Origin: an uncultured Elusimicrobium sp.
GTDB taxonomy: Bacteria; Elusimicrobiota; Elusimicrobia; Elusimicrobiales; Elusimicrobiaceae
Reading direction: 5' to 3'
NCBI GenBank assembly: GCA_902794125.1
Contig: CADBFX010000001.1
Span: forward strand, 1-64,000
Length of the DNA: 64,000 bases
Shown: positions 48,813-57,090 of the stretch, one piece after another
Layout of the letters: the number at the start of each line of letters is the position of its first letter
How positions within the stretch are numbered: the first letter of the stretch is position 1
Position numbers and translations under genes: made by a program
The notes under the pieces: generated by a model
Database searches by the model: none
The model's input: only the letters and a program-made list of their open reading frames with translations
What the model was told of the DNA's origin: nothing

Positions 48813-50270
48813 ATGACGGTTTCCACACAAGTAACGAAACGTATTTATGAAGGCAACGGAATAACCCGCCAATGGGACGTAGATTTCCCGTTAATGTCGG
48901 CGGAAGATTTAAAAGTGTTTGTAACTTCCGCGCAAGGGAACGAAACGGAAATTACTACCGGGTTTAGTCTAAATGCAACCCGAACAAAATTGGAATATCC
49001 CACGGAACAAAGCGGTTTAGACCCGCTTGCCAGCGGTTATAAAATCACGCTGGTACGCCGCACGCCGCTTACACAAGAAATTGACTTATTGCGCCAAGGT
49101 GAATTGGACGCGGAAGTACTGGAAGAAGGATATGATAAATTAACATTGACGATGCAAGAATTATCCGAAAAGATTGACCGGAGTATTAAATATCCGGTTT
49201 CTGCGCAACCGGCTAGCACTGAAACAGAAAATTTCTTAACAGATATTTTAGCGGCCAAACAAGCGGCGGTAGATGCATCTTCTTCGGCAGTGTCGGCGGC
49301 TCAAACGGCCAGTTCCAGCGCACAAACCGCCCAGCAAACGGCGCAACAAGCGGTTACGGCTATTGAAACTGCCCAACAAACCGCACAACAAAGCATTGCC
49401 AGCAAAACGCAAGAATCACTGGGGACATTACAAGAACGCGTGGACGCTACGGCCCAATCGGTGGCTACGGCCCAGTATTATGCCGAACATACCGTGGCTA
49501 AATGTGTGGGAGAAGTGTATTACAGTCAATCTTCTTTAGCAACGGACAATCCGGGAAGTTTGCCACTATTTACCGGCGAAACTATTTCTTCGGCTAATAC
49601 GCTATATCCTGATTTTTGGACGTGGATTACCACTCATAGCGAATTGCAAACCACCGCGGCTGATTATGCTTCCCGCGTAAGCACATACGGTGAATGTCCG
49701 TTTTATGTAGTGGATACATCTGCTCATACGATCGTGCTACCGCTACTTAAACATATGGTAAAAATGGCCGACAGCACTAACGGTATTACGCAGCAAATAA
49801 CTTCCGCCGCCACCGGGAGTGATGTTTCCATACACACGAGCAGTTTATATCCATGGGTATGTGCTTTTTCGGCGGTCGTTCCGGTCAGCACTGCTCAAGC
49901 GGCGGAATTTCAACAAGCCCTTTCCGGCAAGGCGGATACTAATTTTGGAAATGTTACAAAACCGTACGTAACGGAAATGTACTTCAACGGGGATGCATGG
50001 TACCGGGTTTGGTCCACCGGGTGGGTAGAACAAGGGGGCCTGGTGACGGGAAATCTAGACACGACAACCATCACCTTACTTAAACCTTTTGCAAGCACCT
50101 CTTATAGCGTACTAGCTAATCCTTTGCTTACTGTGGGATTTACTCCTGCAGTATGGATAGTGGACAAAACAGCCACTACGGTTACGCTGTGTGCTCAATG
50201 TTGGCAAAATGCCTCTTACACGGCGCCGGTAGGTGATTTTTATTGGAGAGCGGAAGGACAAGGAGCGTAA
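48813..50270 (+). CDS. Phage tail fibre / tailspike protein
   Basis: 485 residues. N-terminal T7 gp17-like attachment domain (1-140: RIYEGNGITRQWDVDFPLMSAEDLKVFV, LTQEIDLLRQGELDAEVLEEGYDKLTLTMQELSEKIDR), an Ala/Gln/Thr coil (about 155-225), and a C-terminal gp53-like receptor-binding domain (YFNGDAWYRVWSTGWVEQGG ... KPFASTSYSV). Binds the host surface. No DGR variable-repeat feature is seen. Confidence 0.85.
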   Translation: MTVSTQVTKRIYEGNGITRQWDVDFPLMSAEDLKVFVTSAQGNETEITTGFSLNATRTKLEYPTEQSGLDPLASGYKITLVRRTPLTQEIDLLRQGELDAEVLEEGYDKLTLTMQELSEKIDRSIKYPVSAQPASTETENFLTDILAAKQAAVDASSSAVSAAQTASSSAQTAQQTAQQAVTAIETAQQTAQQSIASKTQESLGTLQERVDATAQSVATAQYYAEHTVAKCVGEVYYSQSSLATDNPGSLPLFTGETISSANTLYPDFWTWITTHSELQTTAADYASRVSTYGECPFYVVDTSAHTIVLPLLKHMVKMADSTNGITQQITSAATGSDVSIHTSSLYPWVCAFSAVVPVSTAQAAEFQQALSGKADTNFGNVTKPYVTEMYFNGDAWYRVWSTGWVEQGGLVTGNLDTTTITLLKPFASTSYSVLANPLLTVGFTPAVWIVDKTATTVTLCAQCWQNASYTAPVGDFYWRAEGQGA

Positions 50271-50273
50271 TAT

Positions 50274-50603
50274 ATGGAATTTAAAATCGGACAAAAATTA
50301 ACTAAAGATAATTATACCCCGGCGGCCATTTGGTGTGCTAGCCATCAATGCAGCATTGAAAAACGGGCGGACGGGTACTACATTGTACCGGCAAAAGTCG
50401 TTCCCTTGCCACTCCCCAGCCAACGCGAGCAAGTATTGGCGCAATTAACTGTTATTGATGCAAAAACAATTCGTGCGTTGCGGGCCATGAGTGCCGGTGT
50501 GGGTATGCAAGAAGATAAAAACCAACTGGAAATGTTGGAAGCCCAAGCCGCCGGTCTGCGGGCACAACTAAAACAACTTCAGCAAGATGAGGCAGCCGTA
50601 TGA
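50274..50603 (+). CDS. Small phage protein after the fibre gene (fibre-assembly-like)
   Basis: 109 residues: an N-terminal beta part (KIGQKLTKDNYTPAAIWCASHQCSIEKRADGYYIV) and a helical tail (DAKTIRALRAMSAGVGMQEDKNQLEMLEAQAAGLRAQLKQL). The IDAKTIRALR...D motif recurs in tail-fibre-associated proteins. Three nt after the fibre stop. Function not certain. Confidence 0.65.
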   Translation: MEFKIGQKLTKDNYTPAAIWCASHQCSIEKRADGYYIVPAKVVPLPLPSQREQVLAQLTVIDAKTIRALRAMSAGVGMQEDKNQLEMLEAQAAGLRAQLKQLQQDEAAV

Positions 50604-50812
50604 TACCGGACGTAATAGGTGTTACCTGGAAAGAAATTCTAGTGGTTGCATTTATGGCGGGGGGAGTATGGTTTGAATTAAAGGCCATCCGGCGTGATAT
50701 TAAACGTTTGGAACAAAAGCAAGATAAATACAACAACTTGCAGGAACGTACGCACCTGTTGGAATTGTGGCGGCAAGAGCACGAGGAAAAATCGTCCCAT
50801 GCCCGTATTTAG
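50600..50812 (+). CDS. Single-TM coiled-coil protein of the lysis region
   Basis: 70 residues: TM IPDVIGVTWKEILVVAFMAGGVWF then coil AIRRDIKRLEQKQDKYNNLQERTHLLELWRQEHEEK. Overlaps neighbours by 4 and 14 nt. Could be a holin-like or endolysin-partner protein. Confidence 0.6.
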   Translation: MIPDVIGVTWKEILVVAFMAGGVWFELKAIRRDIKRLEQKQDKYNNLQERTHLLELWRQEHEEKSSHARI

Positions 50813-51188
50813 CGCACGTTCCTTGGCCCGGTTGGAAACCTGCCACGCGGATTTGCAAACCGTCTGCCGGGAACTGATTCGTCAGTACGACTTTTGCGTG
50901 CTGGAAGGTCATCGCGGTCCGGTGGCGCAGCAAGCAGCTTTTGAGATGGGAAAAAGCCGCTTGCAATACCCGCACAGTGCACATAACAAAACGCCTTCGC
51001 TTGCGGTAGATATTGCTCCGTATCCAGTGGATTGGAACGATATATCCCGCTTTCGCGAAATGATTATCCGCTTTGATGCGCTGGCTTGTTTGTTGCGCCG
51101 GCAAGGGCGCATTAGCAATCGGTTTGTGTACGGCGGATATTGGCCGAGCTTACAAGATTGGCCTCATATAGAAATTAAGGAGAAATAA
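50799..51188 (+). CDS. Phage endolysin, M15 family L-alanyl-D-glutamate peptidase-like
   Basis: 129 residues from ATG 50799, overlapping the previous gene. YDFCVLEGHRG, SAHNKTPSLAVDIAPYPVDW (zinc ligands His and Asp) and DWPHIEIK (catalytic His-x-Glu) are the M15 pattern. Cleaves peptidoglycan stem peptides at lysis. Ribosome site inside the upstream gene (GAGGAAAA). Confidence 0.85.
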   Translation: MPVFSARSLARLETCHADLQTVCRELIRQYDFCVLEGHRGPVAQQAAFEMGKSRLQYPHSAHNKTPSLAVDIAPYPVDWNDISRFREMIIRFDALACLLRRQGRISNRFVYGGYWPSLQDWPHIEIKEK

Positions 51189-51189
51189 A

Positions 51190-51381
51190 ATGGAATGGTT
51201 ACAAACTCATACGGAAACAGTATTGCAATTATTGGGAGCAGTGGTAGCGTTGGCCACAATTATTGTCAAACTGACCCCTACGGCGGCAGATGATACGGCG
51301 CTGGCCAATCTAATAAAGGTGCTGTCTGCTTTTTCGTTGTGTAATGCCGACGGTTCTTTTATCGGCCGGGGGGAAAAATAA
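51190..51381 (+). CDS. Holin-like small membrane protein
   Basis: 63 residues: a single strong TM VLQLLGAVVALATIIVKLTP with a short polar C-terminal region. Two nt after the endolysin stop and overlapping the spanin gene by 1 nt. Holin assignment by size, TM and place. Confidence 0.55.
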   Translation: MEWLQTHTETVLQLLGAVVALATIIVKLTPTAADDTALANLIKVLSAFSLCNADGSFIGRGEK

Positions 51382-51584
51382 TGGGACATATTACAGCTAT
51401 GGGGCTGGAAATACTGGCAGTAGCTATCTGTGCGTACGTGGCAGGATACCAACGGGCCCTGCTGACCCGTTTTCGCGAGGAGCAAAAAGCAAATGAGCAA
51501 TTGGAAAATGTATGGGAGCGCGTGCATGATTTGCCTGCTGATGTGGTGCGCCAATGCTTGCAGCCGCCTGCCCGTCAAAAATAA
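51381..51584 (+). CDS. Inner-membrane spanin (Rz-like)
   Basis: 67 residues: one TM (MGLEILAVAICAYVAGY) and a periplasmic coiled coil (RFREEQKANEQLENVWERVHDLPADVVRQCL). The LPADVVRQ segment is usual near the end of Rz-like proteins. The gene carries the o-spanin in another frame. Confidence 0.75.
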   Translation: MGHITAMGLEILAVAICAYVAGYQRALLTRFREEQKANEQLENVWERVHDLPADVVRQCLQPPARQK

Positions 51585-51723
51585 ATCTGCTTGGTGTCGG
51601 TCATCCTTTGACAGAAACGACCCGGGTTTAATGAGTTTATCGGAACAAAACCAACGGGCTATATTAACGATAGAAGTGTTGTGTGGGCGAATACAATTAC
51701 CCAAACAAAAAACCCAGCCTTAA
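51493..51723 (+). CDS. Outer-membrane spanin (Rz1-like), nested in Rz
   Basis: 76 residues in the +1 frame, starting inside the Rz-like gene and continuing 139 nt beyond it. A hydrophobic start (KMYGSACMICLLMWCANACSRL) suits a lipoprotein signal with a Cys at the cleavage point, and FDRNDPGLMSLSEQNQRAILTIEVLCG resembles Rz1 C-terminal ends. Together the pair would fuse inner and outer membranes. Confidence 0.65.
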   Translation: MSNWKMYGSACMICLLMWCANACSRLPVKNKSAWCRSSFDRNDPGLMSLSEQNQRAILTIEVLCGRIQLPKQKTQP

Positions 51724-51738
51724 AAGCTGGGTTTTTTA
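51711..51738 (+). terminator. Terminator at the end of the lysis cassette
   Basis: AACCCAGC-CTTAAAA-GCTGGGTT stem followed by TTTTTATT. Confidence 0.92.
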
Positions 51739-51754
51739 TTGAAACACATTTAGA

Positions 51755-52282
51755 TTAGAAGTTATTGTTTTTATTCCCCGTGATAGCGGAACAGTATTTG
51801 GTGGAAGCGGAATCCGAACTACCCAAGGCGTTGTCTTCGGTGGTTGTAGAGGTATTCGTTCCACATTTGCGCACAGACGTAACCGTTCCATCGTCTCCTT
51901 CCGTTAAGATGGTTTTCAAGGTATATTTGCCTTGGGCGGCAGATAAATCTCTCCGTTCAGCCACAATTACGAATTTGCTTCCGCTCGCCCCGTTTAGCGG
52001 CCCCATCTTTACCTTAAAGTTTTTTCCGCCATAATCATTATCCGCCACTTTCGGAACTTCTACGTCCAAGTAGGCAAAACTGCTGGGCCATTCATCTTTT
52101 TGCAGACGGTGGCGTTGGGCAGCATTAGAAATTGCGTCCATTAACGTCAAGGCTTCTGCCGAGCGTGATTTTTCAACAGCCGTAGTATATTGGGGCAAAG
52201 CAACCGCTGATAAAATTCCTACGATTAACACTACGACCAATAGTTCAATTAATGTAAAACCAGAATTATTTTGTTTATGCAT
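51755..52282 (-). CDS. Type IV pilin-like (pseudopilin) protein
   Basis: 175 residues. Prepilin leader MHKQNNSG cut before FTLIELLVVV, with Glu5 of the mature protein present and a hydrophobic helix ending ALPQY, then a helical stretch SAEALTLMDAISNAAQRHRLQKDEWP and a beta-rich C-terminal domain with a Cys pair. Elusimicrobiota carry many of these. Substrate for prepilin peptidase; role in pili or a secretion system. Good ribosome site (GAGGAGAA). Confidence 0.9.
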   Translation of the reverse strand: MHKQNNSGFTLIELLVVVLIVGILSAVALPQYTTAVEKSRSAEALTLMDAISNAAQRHRLQKDEWPSSFAYLDVEVPKVADNDYGGKNFKVKMGPLNGASGSKFVIVAERRDLSAAQGKYTLKTILTEGDDGTVTSVRKCGTNTSTTTEDNALGSSDSASTKYCSAITGNKNNNF

Positions 52283-52389
52283 AGATTCTCCTCATACTAT
52301 AAACCTACTTTAAATAGTATAGCAAAAAATCGACAAAAGACAAGCCTATACCAATGAAAAATAAACTTTTACGTTTGCGCTACTAAACC

Positions 52390-53955
52390 TTACTGAACGG
52401 ACTTTAGCGGTGAGGCCATCCGTCGGCTGAAAAGTAAAATCAGTAATACCGGGGCGACCAAGAAAGTGTAGAAAAAGAAGCGGCCGGCATCTGCAATTCC
52501 GGATAACAACAATACGGTTCCAAAATTATAACTAAACAGAGGGATTACAAATAATATATTTTTCCAATATTTGCGAGCCGTGCATTTTGCACAAACGGCG
52601 AGTATTAACAATAGATGCATCATCCCAACATATACCCAAAGCGGGGCAAACAATACGCTACACAGACGGGTGTAATAATATCCCCATAAACGTAGCTCTG
52701 GCACACCTTTTTGAGAAATACCATATTTATTCCCCGTAATAATTGGGAAAAACGGCGCAGGAGCCTCATCCAAAACGGAATAAACCGTAGCAGTAGTTTT
52801 TATAAATTCTTTAGCAGCTACTTTAGGCGATTGTTTAAAACAACGTCCAAAAATCCGCAGTACCTTTTTGACTCCGTATTCTTCAATGATTTGGTTATTG
52901 GTGCCCGGTAGGAATTTGATACTGTTGTAACCGTAAGCAAAAGCGGCCGGGTATGTTTCCGGGTTGGCTACCGCATAAATAAACTCACGGGTTTGTGTGT
53001 CCATGGATGTCTGGTCGTAGGCGGCCACCGCACTAATGACGGACATCGGCAATCCCAGCATCTCTGCCCGGCGTTGGGGAGCAGGTTGTACCTGTAAAAC
53101 CGGAAACAAGATCCACTTTGTAAGAAGGCATAACCCGATGACCGATAAAAAAATCGCCGTGGCGCGTTTACGGGTCGTGAAAAAGAAAAGTCCCAGCAAA
53201 AACGGTATAGTAAATAAAACGGCGTTATGGCGAAGAAGTGTGGTAATAGCCAAAAGTAAAACAAGATAGCATGCGCGGCGGTTATCAGCCAGCCATTGAC
53301 CGTTTGTAAAATGAATATGCAAAGCACCCGTTGTTAAGAAGAGGGTGAATATGGCAAACAGAGTGTCTTTCCAGGGGGACATGGCCATATTCCCTGTTTG
53401 TGGGTTTAGCAAAATAAACGCCAATAAAACAAATGCGACAGTTGGGCTTACATATTTTTCAACCGTTTGGCATGCATACCCGATCGCGGCGGAGAAACAT
53501 AGAATTTGAAATAAGATGATAGACCCTATCCAGCCTTGTGCTAAAAATAAGGGTAATTTAAAAGAAATCAAAGTTGCCACTACCGGGTGCCAATCGTTAT
53601 AACGGTTGAGGAGTACCTGTTCGTATTGATTAAAATTGTCCGGGGTGAATCCGCCCGGATAATAAGCTGCCCAGTAGATTAGAAAAATAAGAAGCGGCAG
53701 CCCGTAAAATAACGTGTTGTAAACAGGTTTATGGGGGTGCGAAACAATGGGAATGTACAATTTTTTAGCTTTGGCAAGTAGTAACGGGGCAATGATAATT
53801 GCGAAAAAAGCGGCCAAAAATACTGAGCGAAATATTCCCGAACAAGTAGCACTAACCAAAAACAAGTGTGCGGCCAGTATACCGGTTACATACAGAGTAA
53901 AAACAAATTGCCCGATATCCCAAGGGGTATTTAGATGGGAATAAATTTTTTTCAC
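52390..53955 (-). CDS. Multi-TM protein, DUF6020/GT-C-like
   Basis: 521 residues, about 12 TM helices. A loop YPGGFTPDNFNQYEQVLLNRYNDWHPVVATL with an acidic Asp and DWHP suggests a GT-C-type glycosyltransferase (DUF6020 family as recalled), acting on envelope glycans. A second extracytoplasmic region lies near 270-370. Monocistronic. Confidence 0.6.
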   Translation of the reverse strand: MKKIYSHLNTPWDIGQFVFTLYVTGILAAHLFLVSATCSGIFRSVFLAAFFAIIIAPLLLAKAKKLYIPIVSHPHKPVYNTLFYGLPLLIFLIYWAAYYPGGFTPDNFNQYEQVLLNRYNDWHPVVATLISFKLPLFLAQGWIGSIILFQILCFSAAIGYACQTVEKYVSPTVAFVLLAFILLNPQTGNMAMSPWKDTLFAIFTLFLTTGALHIHFTNGQWLADNRRACYLVLLLAITTLLRHNAVLFTIPFLLGLFFFTTRKRATAIFLSVIGLCLLTKWILFPVLQVQPAPQRRAEMLGLPMSVISAVAAYDQTSMDTQTREFIYAVANPETYPAAFAYGYNSIKFLPGTNNQIIEEYGVKKVLRIFGRCFKQSPKVAAKEFIKTTATVYSVLDEAPAPFFPIITGNKYGISQKGVPELRLWGYYYTRLCSVLFAPLWVYVGMMHLLLILAVCAKCTARKYWKNILFVIPLFSYNFGTVLLLSGIADAGRFFFYTFLVAPVLLILLFSRRMASPLKSVQ

Positions 53956-54110
53956 AATTTAACTCCGAAAAATTAACTAGTAACAGTATATCATAATTTG
54001 TCAGATGAAAAAGTGACAAACGCTAAACCGCGCCAAGGAGTTTTTCTGTTAAAGCATGTTGTCGGTTGTTTCCCAGCTCAGAATAACCTTAATTTAATAT
54101 AATAAACAAT

Positions 54111-55460
54111 ATGAAAGCTAATTTGTTTATCGGTTTATTTTTGTTTAGTGCACTGACCGTCCAGGGAACTACGTTTACGGTGCAGAATGCTTTGGCTTCG
54201 GATGAGCCACCTCAAACAAACTTCACGCTGGACTCGTTTACCCGGCAGTATTTACGCAAATCTCCGAAAGTAGCGTCCCAAAAGAACACGCTCTTAAATG
54301 CCCGTGCAACCTATCAAAATGCGTTTACGGAAGCGTTCCTGCCATCTTTTTCTGTGTCGGCTACGGCTGATAAAACCTACACACGTCCGGACAATATCCA
54401 CTCGTGGAATGAATTTCGGCATTTTGATTCCAATGCAAATGCTTCCGGCTCGTGGAATTTGCTTAACAGCGGCAAGGATAGATTGGCTTATCAAAACGCA
54501 TCTTTGACGTACGAAATAGCTCAAATAGCGTTTGATGCGTTCATGCAGGAAACCGTGTTGTCGGCTGTAAAAATGTATTACGATTTGCTGTTAAATCAGA
54601 AGTTAGTGGAAGTGTATCAGGCGGATTTGGAGATTAACCGCAAGCAATACGAACAGGACAAAGTGCTCTACGATAATGGACTCAAAACCCGTTCGGATTT
54701 GTTATCCAGCGAAACGAACTACCGCTCCAGCCAGTTGTCTTTATTTTCTGCTCAGAACGATTATGCAAATGCCTTGACTGCTTTTAACATTGCGTTAAAC
54801 CAACCCACGGAAACGGAAATCACGTTAGATGAAACCTTAGATAAAACAGTCACGCCGCTGCCGTCCTTGGATACCGATTTAACAAATGCCTTAGCACACC
54901 GTCACGATGTGCGGGAACGTCGTTTGCTGCTCAAGCAGCAGGATATTGCATTTAAGCAGGGCAAACTAAACACATTGCCGTCTTTGTTTGTGGACTTGTT
55001 CGGTTCTACCGGACGGGGCCTTAACGGGCACGAACTGTGGAATTATAACTACGGAGTGGCTGCTGGAGTTACGTTTGATTTAGGGTTTTTCTACGTAGAT
55101 AAATACCGTACCCGGCAGAATTTGGCCCGTACCCATGAAAACGCACAGCTGGACTTTGAACAATTTTTGCGTTCCATGCGTGATGACGTCGTGCAGACCC
55201 GCAACGCGTTAGCTCTTAAAATGCAAAGTATGGAAATATCGGACCTACGTTTGCAGGCGGCTACTCAAAAGTTTGAAGCTACGCAAACAAAGTATAAGAA
55301 CGGGCTCATGAGTGCTACGGATTTGACGGTAGCCCAGCAAGCTATGGTATCGGCACAGATTGAACACGCCCGCTTACTAACAGATTTGGAAATTACGAAG
55401 TTGCGTTATCAATACGCGATTGGTCAGAACATTTTTGAATATACGTTGGAGGATTTATAA
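54111..55460 (+). CDS. TolC-family outer-membrane efflux protein
   Basis: 449 residues. Signal peptide MKANLFIGLFLFSALTVQG. Two repeated OEP halves with long helices (LDSFTRQYLRKSPKVASQKNTLLNARATYQNAFTEAFLPSFSVSA; KYKNGLMSATDLTVAQQAMVSAQIEHARLL). Forms a trimeric outer-membrane channel of the tripartite pump; stop and next ATG overlap (TAATG). Confidence 0.9.
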   Translation: MKANLFIGLFLFSALTVQGTTFTVQNALASDEPPQTNFTLDSFTRQYLRKSPKVASQKNTLLNARATYQNAFTEAFLPSFSVSATADKTYTRPDNIHSWNEFRHFDSNANASGSWNLLNSGKDRLAYQNASLTYEIAQIAFDAFMQETVLSAVKMYYDLLLNQKLVEVYQADLEINRKQYEQDKVLYDNGLKTRSDLLSSETNYRSSQLSLFSAQNDYANALTAFNIALNQPTETEITLDETLDKTVTPLPSLDTDLTNALAHRHDVRERRLLLKQQDIAFKQGKLNTLPSLFVDLFGSTGRGLNGHELWNYNYGVAAGVTFDLGFFYVDKYRTRQNLARTHENAQLDFEQFLRSMRDDVVQTRNALALKMQSMEISDLRLQAATQKFEATQTKYKNGLMSATDLTVAQQAMVSAQIEHARLLTDLEITKLRYQYAIGQNIFEYTLEDL

Positions 55461-56434
55461 TGAAACGCTTTTGTAAGAAGCACTGGAAGAAATTCGTATT
55501 TGTGGCGGTACTGGCCGGAGTATTGACCGCCGTGTGGTTTTACGGAGCCAAGCCGCTCATTGCCAAAATTAAAGGCCAAGTCATTAACCCCGATGACATT
55601 GTAACGGTTAAAAAGGACAAAGTGGAAGTATTGTTTACAGGTTCCGGCACGGTTACAGCCAAGCAAGACGTAAAGGTTACTTCCAAACCAAGCGGTATTT
55701 TGAAAGCCGTCTACGTAAAGGAAGGCGATTTTGTGAAGAAGGGGCAACAAGTGGGCCTTATCAAACCGGGCCGTAATGAATTTGAAGATTACAAACCAAT
55801 GCCTATTTACACCGAGGCATCCGGAACGGTTATTAAATGTGTAGGCAGTAACGATTATAATAAAAGTTTAGCCGATAAAGATTTATCCTTGCCGCGTTTG
55901 GGTACTTTCTTACAAGGCAGCTACGATAACGCTGAAAATGCCACTTGCTTTTTACGGGTAGTCAATATGGACTCGCTCTTAATTTCCACGTATGTGACCG
56001 AAGCACAAGTGATGAAGCTAAAACCGGGGATGCCCGTAGATGTAACTATTCGGGCACTAGGCGATAATGCTCCGAAACTAAAAGGCAAAATCTCGCACGT
56101 ATCTTCCCAAAGCGAAGCGACCGGGCGTTGGGGCGATAGTTCCGGTTTCTTGGTAATTACGGAGTTGGTAAATCCGGACAAACAAATTTTACTGGGTGTG
56201 AGTGCAGAAATGAGTGTGGCGATTGACAAAAAGGAAGATGTACTCACTATCCCGGCTAATGCCCTATTTGAAAAAGACGGAAAGAATTATGCCTTTAAGG
56301 TAACAGGTAAGGACAAGGCCGAGAAAGTAGAAATTGAAATCGGTCTTACCAGTGATAAAAATGTGGAAGTAACAAAGGGCCTTGCGGAGAACGACCAAGT
56401 TTTAACTACCCTTCCGTACGGGGAATCATGGTAA
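55460..56434 (+). CDS. MacA-like periplasmic adaptor (HlyD/RND family)
   Basis: 324 residues: N-terminal TM (KKFVFVAVLAGVLTAVWFYG), barrel-sandwich halves (VTSKPSGILKAVYVKEGDFVKKGQQVGLIKPG; TEASGTVIKCVG), beta-barrel and a short C-terminal domain with NDQVLTTLPYGESW. Links the MacB-like permease to TolC. The coiled-coil hairpin is very short for this family. Overlaps the ATPase gene by 7 nt. Confidence 0.88.
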   Translation: MKRFCKKHWKKFVFVAVLAGVLTAVWFYGAKPLIAKIKGQVINPDDIVTVKKDKVEVLFTGSGTVTAKQDVKVTSKPSGILKAVYVKEGDFVKKGQQVGLIKPGRNEFEDYKPMPIYTEASGTVIKCVGSNDYNKSLADKDLSLPRLGTFLQGSYDNAENATCFLRVVNMDSLLISTYVTEAQVMKLKPGMPVDVTIRALGDNAPKLKGKISHVSSQSEATGRWGDSSGFLVITELVNPDKQILLGVSAEMSVAIDKKEDVLTIPANALFEKDGKNYAFKVTGKDKAEKVEIEIGLTSDKNVEVTKGLAENDQVLTTLPYGESW

Positions 56435-57090
56435 TAGCGCAGTGTAAACAGCTCATCAAAATTTATCCCGGTGCACACGATTTTCGGGCACTGGATGAGG
56501 TGTCATTGTCTATTAAGCAAGGCGAATTTGTGTCTATTATGGGCCCTAGCGGATGCGGAAAAAGCACCTTGCTAAACATTTTGGGGTTGTTAGACGAACC
56601 AACAGCCGGGGAATATCTGTTAGAGGGCGTGCCGACCGCTAAGTTAAATGACGCCCGCCGCACCGAACTGCGCCGCAATTCAATCGGGTTTATCTTTCAA
56701 TCGTTTAACTTGATGCCGCGCTTGTCGGTACTGGAAAACATTGCTTTACCTATGCGTTATAGTGATATGCCACGTGCAGACATTTTACCGCGTGCCCGGG
56801 AACTGGCCGTACGGGTTGGACTGGAAAAGAAATTGCACAGCACGCCTTTGCAGCTATCCGGCGGTCAATGCCAGCGTGTAGCGTGTGCTCGTTCGTTAGC
56901 CAATAATCCGTCTATCATTTTAGCCGATGAACCTACCGGGAATTTGGACTCCAAAGCCAGTGCCGATATTTTGGACTTACTGCAAGAGTTAAACAAAAAC
57001 GGTATGACAATTATCATGGTAACCCACGACCCGAAAATTGCCGCAGGAACCCACCGTACAATTCACATGAAGGACGGTAAAATTATATGA
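56428..57090 (+). CDS. MacB/LolD-type ABC ATPase
   Basis: 220 residues. Walker A GPSGCGKSTLL, Q-loop FIFQSFNLMPRLSVLENI, signature LSGGQCQRVACARS, Walker B IILADEPTGNLD and H-switch IIMVTHDP. Powers the pump by ATP hydrolysis. ATGA-type overlap with the permease gene. Confidence 0.93.
   Translation: MVIAQCKQLIKIYPGAHDFRALDEVSLSIKQGEFVSIMGPSGCGKSTLLNILGLLDEPTAGEYLLEGVPTAKLNDARRTELRRNSIGFIFQSFNLMPRLSVLENIALPMRYSDMPRADILPRARELAVRVGLEKKLHSTPLQLSGGQCQRVACARSLANNPSIILADEPTGNLDSKASADILDLLQELNKNGMTIIMVTHDPKIAAGTHRTIHMKDGKII

Noticed and set aside
48813-50270. Diversity-generating retroelement, as in phage BPP-1
   Set aside because: The gene order is BPP-1-like, but no reverse transcriptase, template repeat or adenine-biased variable repeat is present; the fibre ends in a gp53-like domain.
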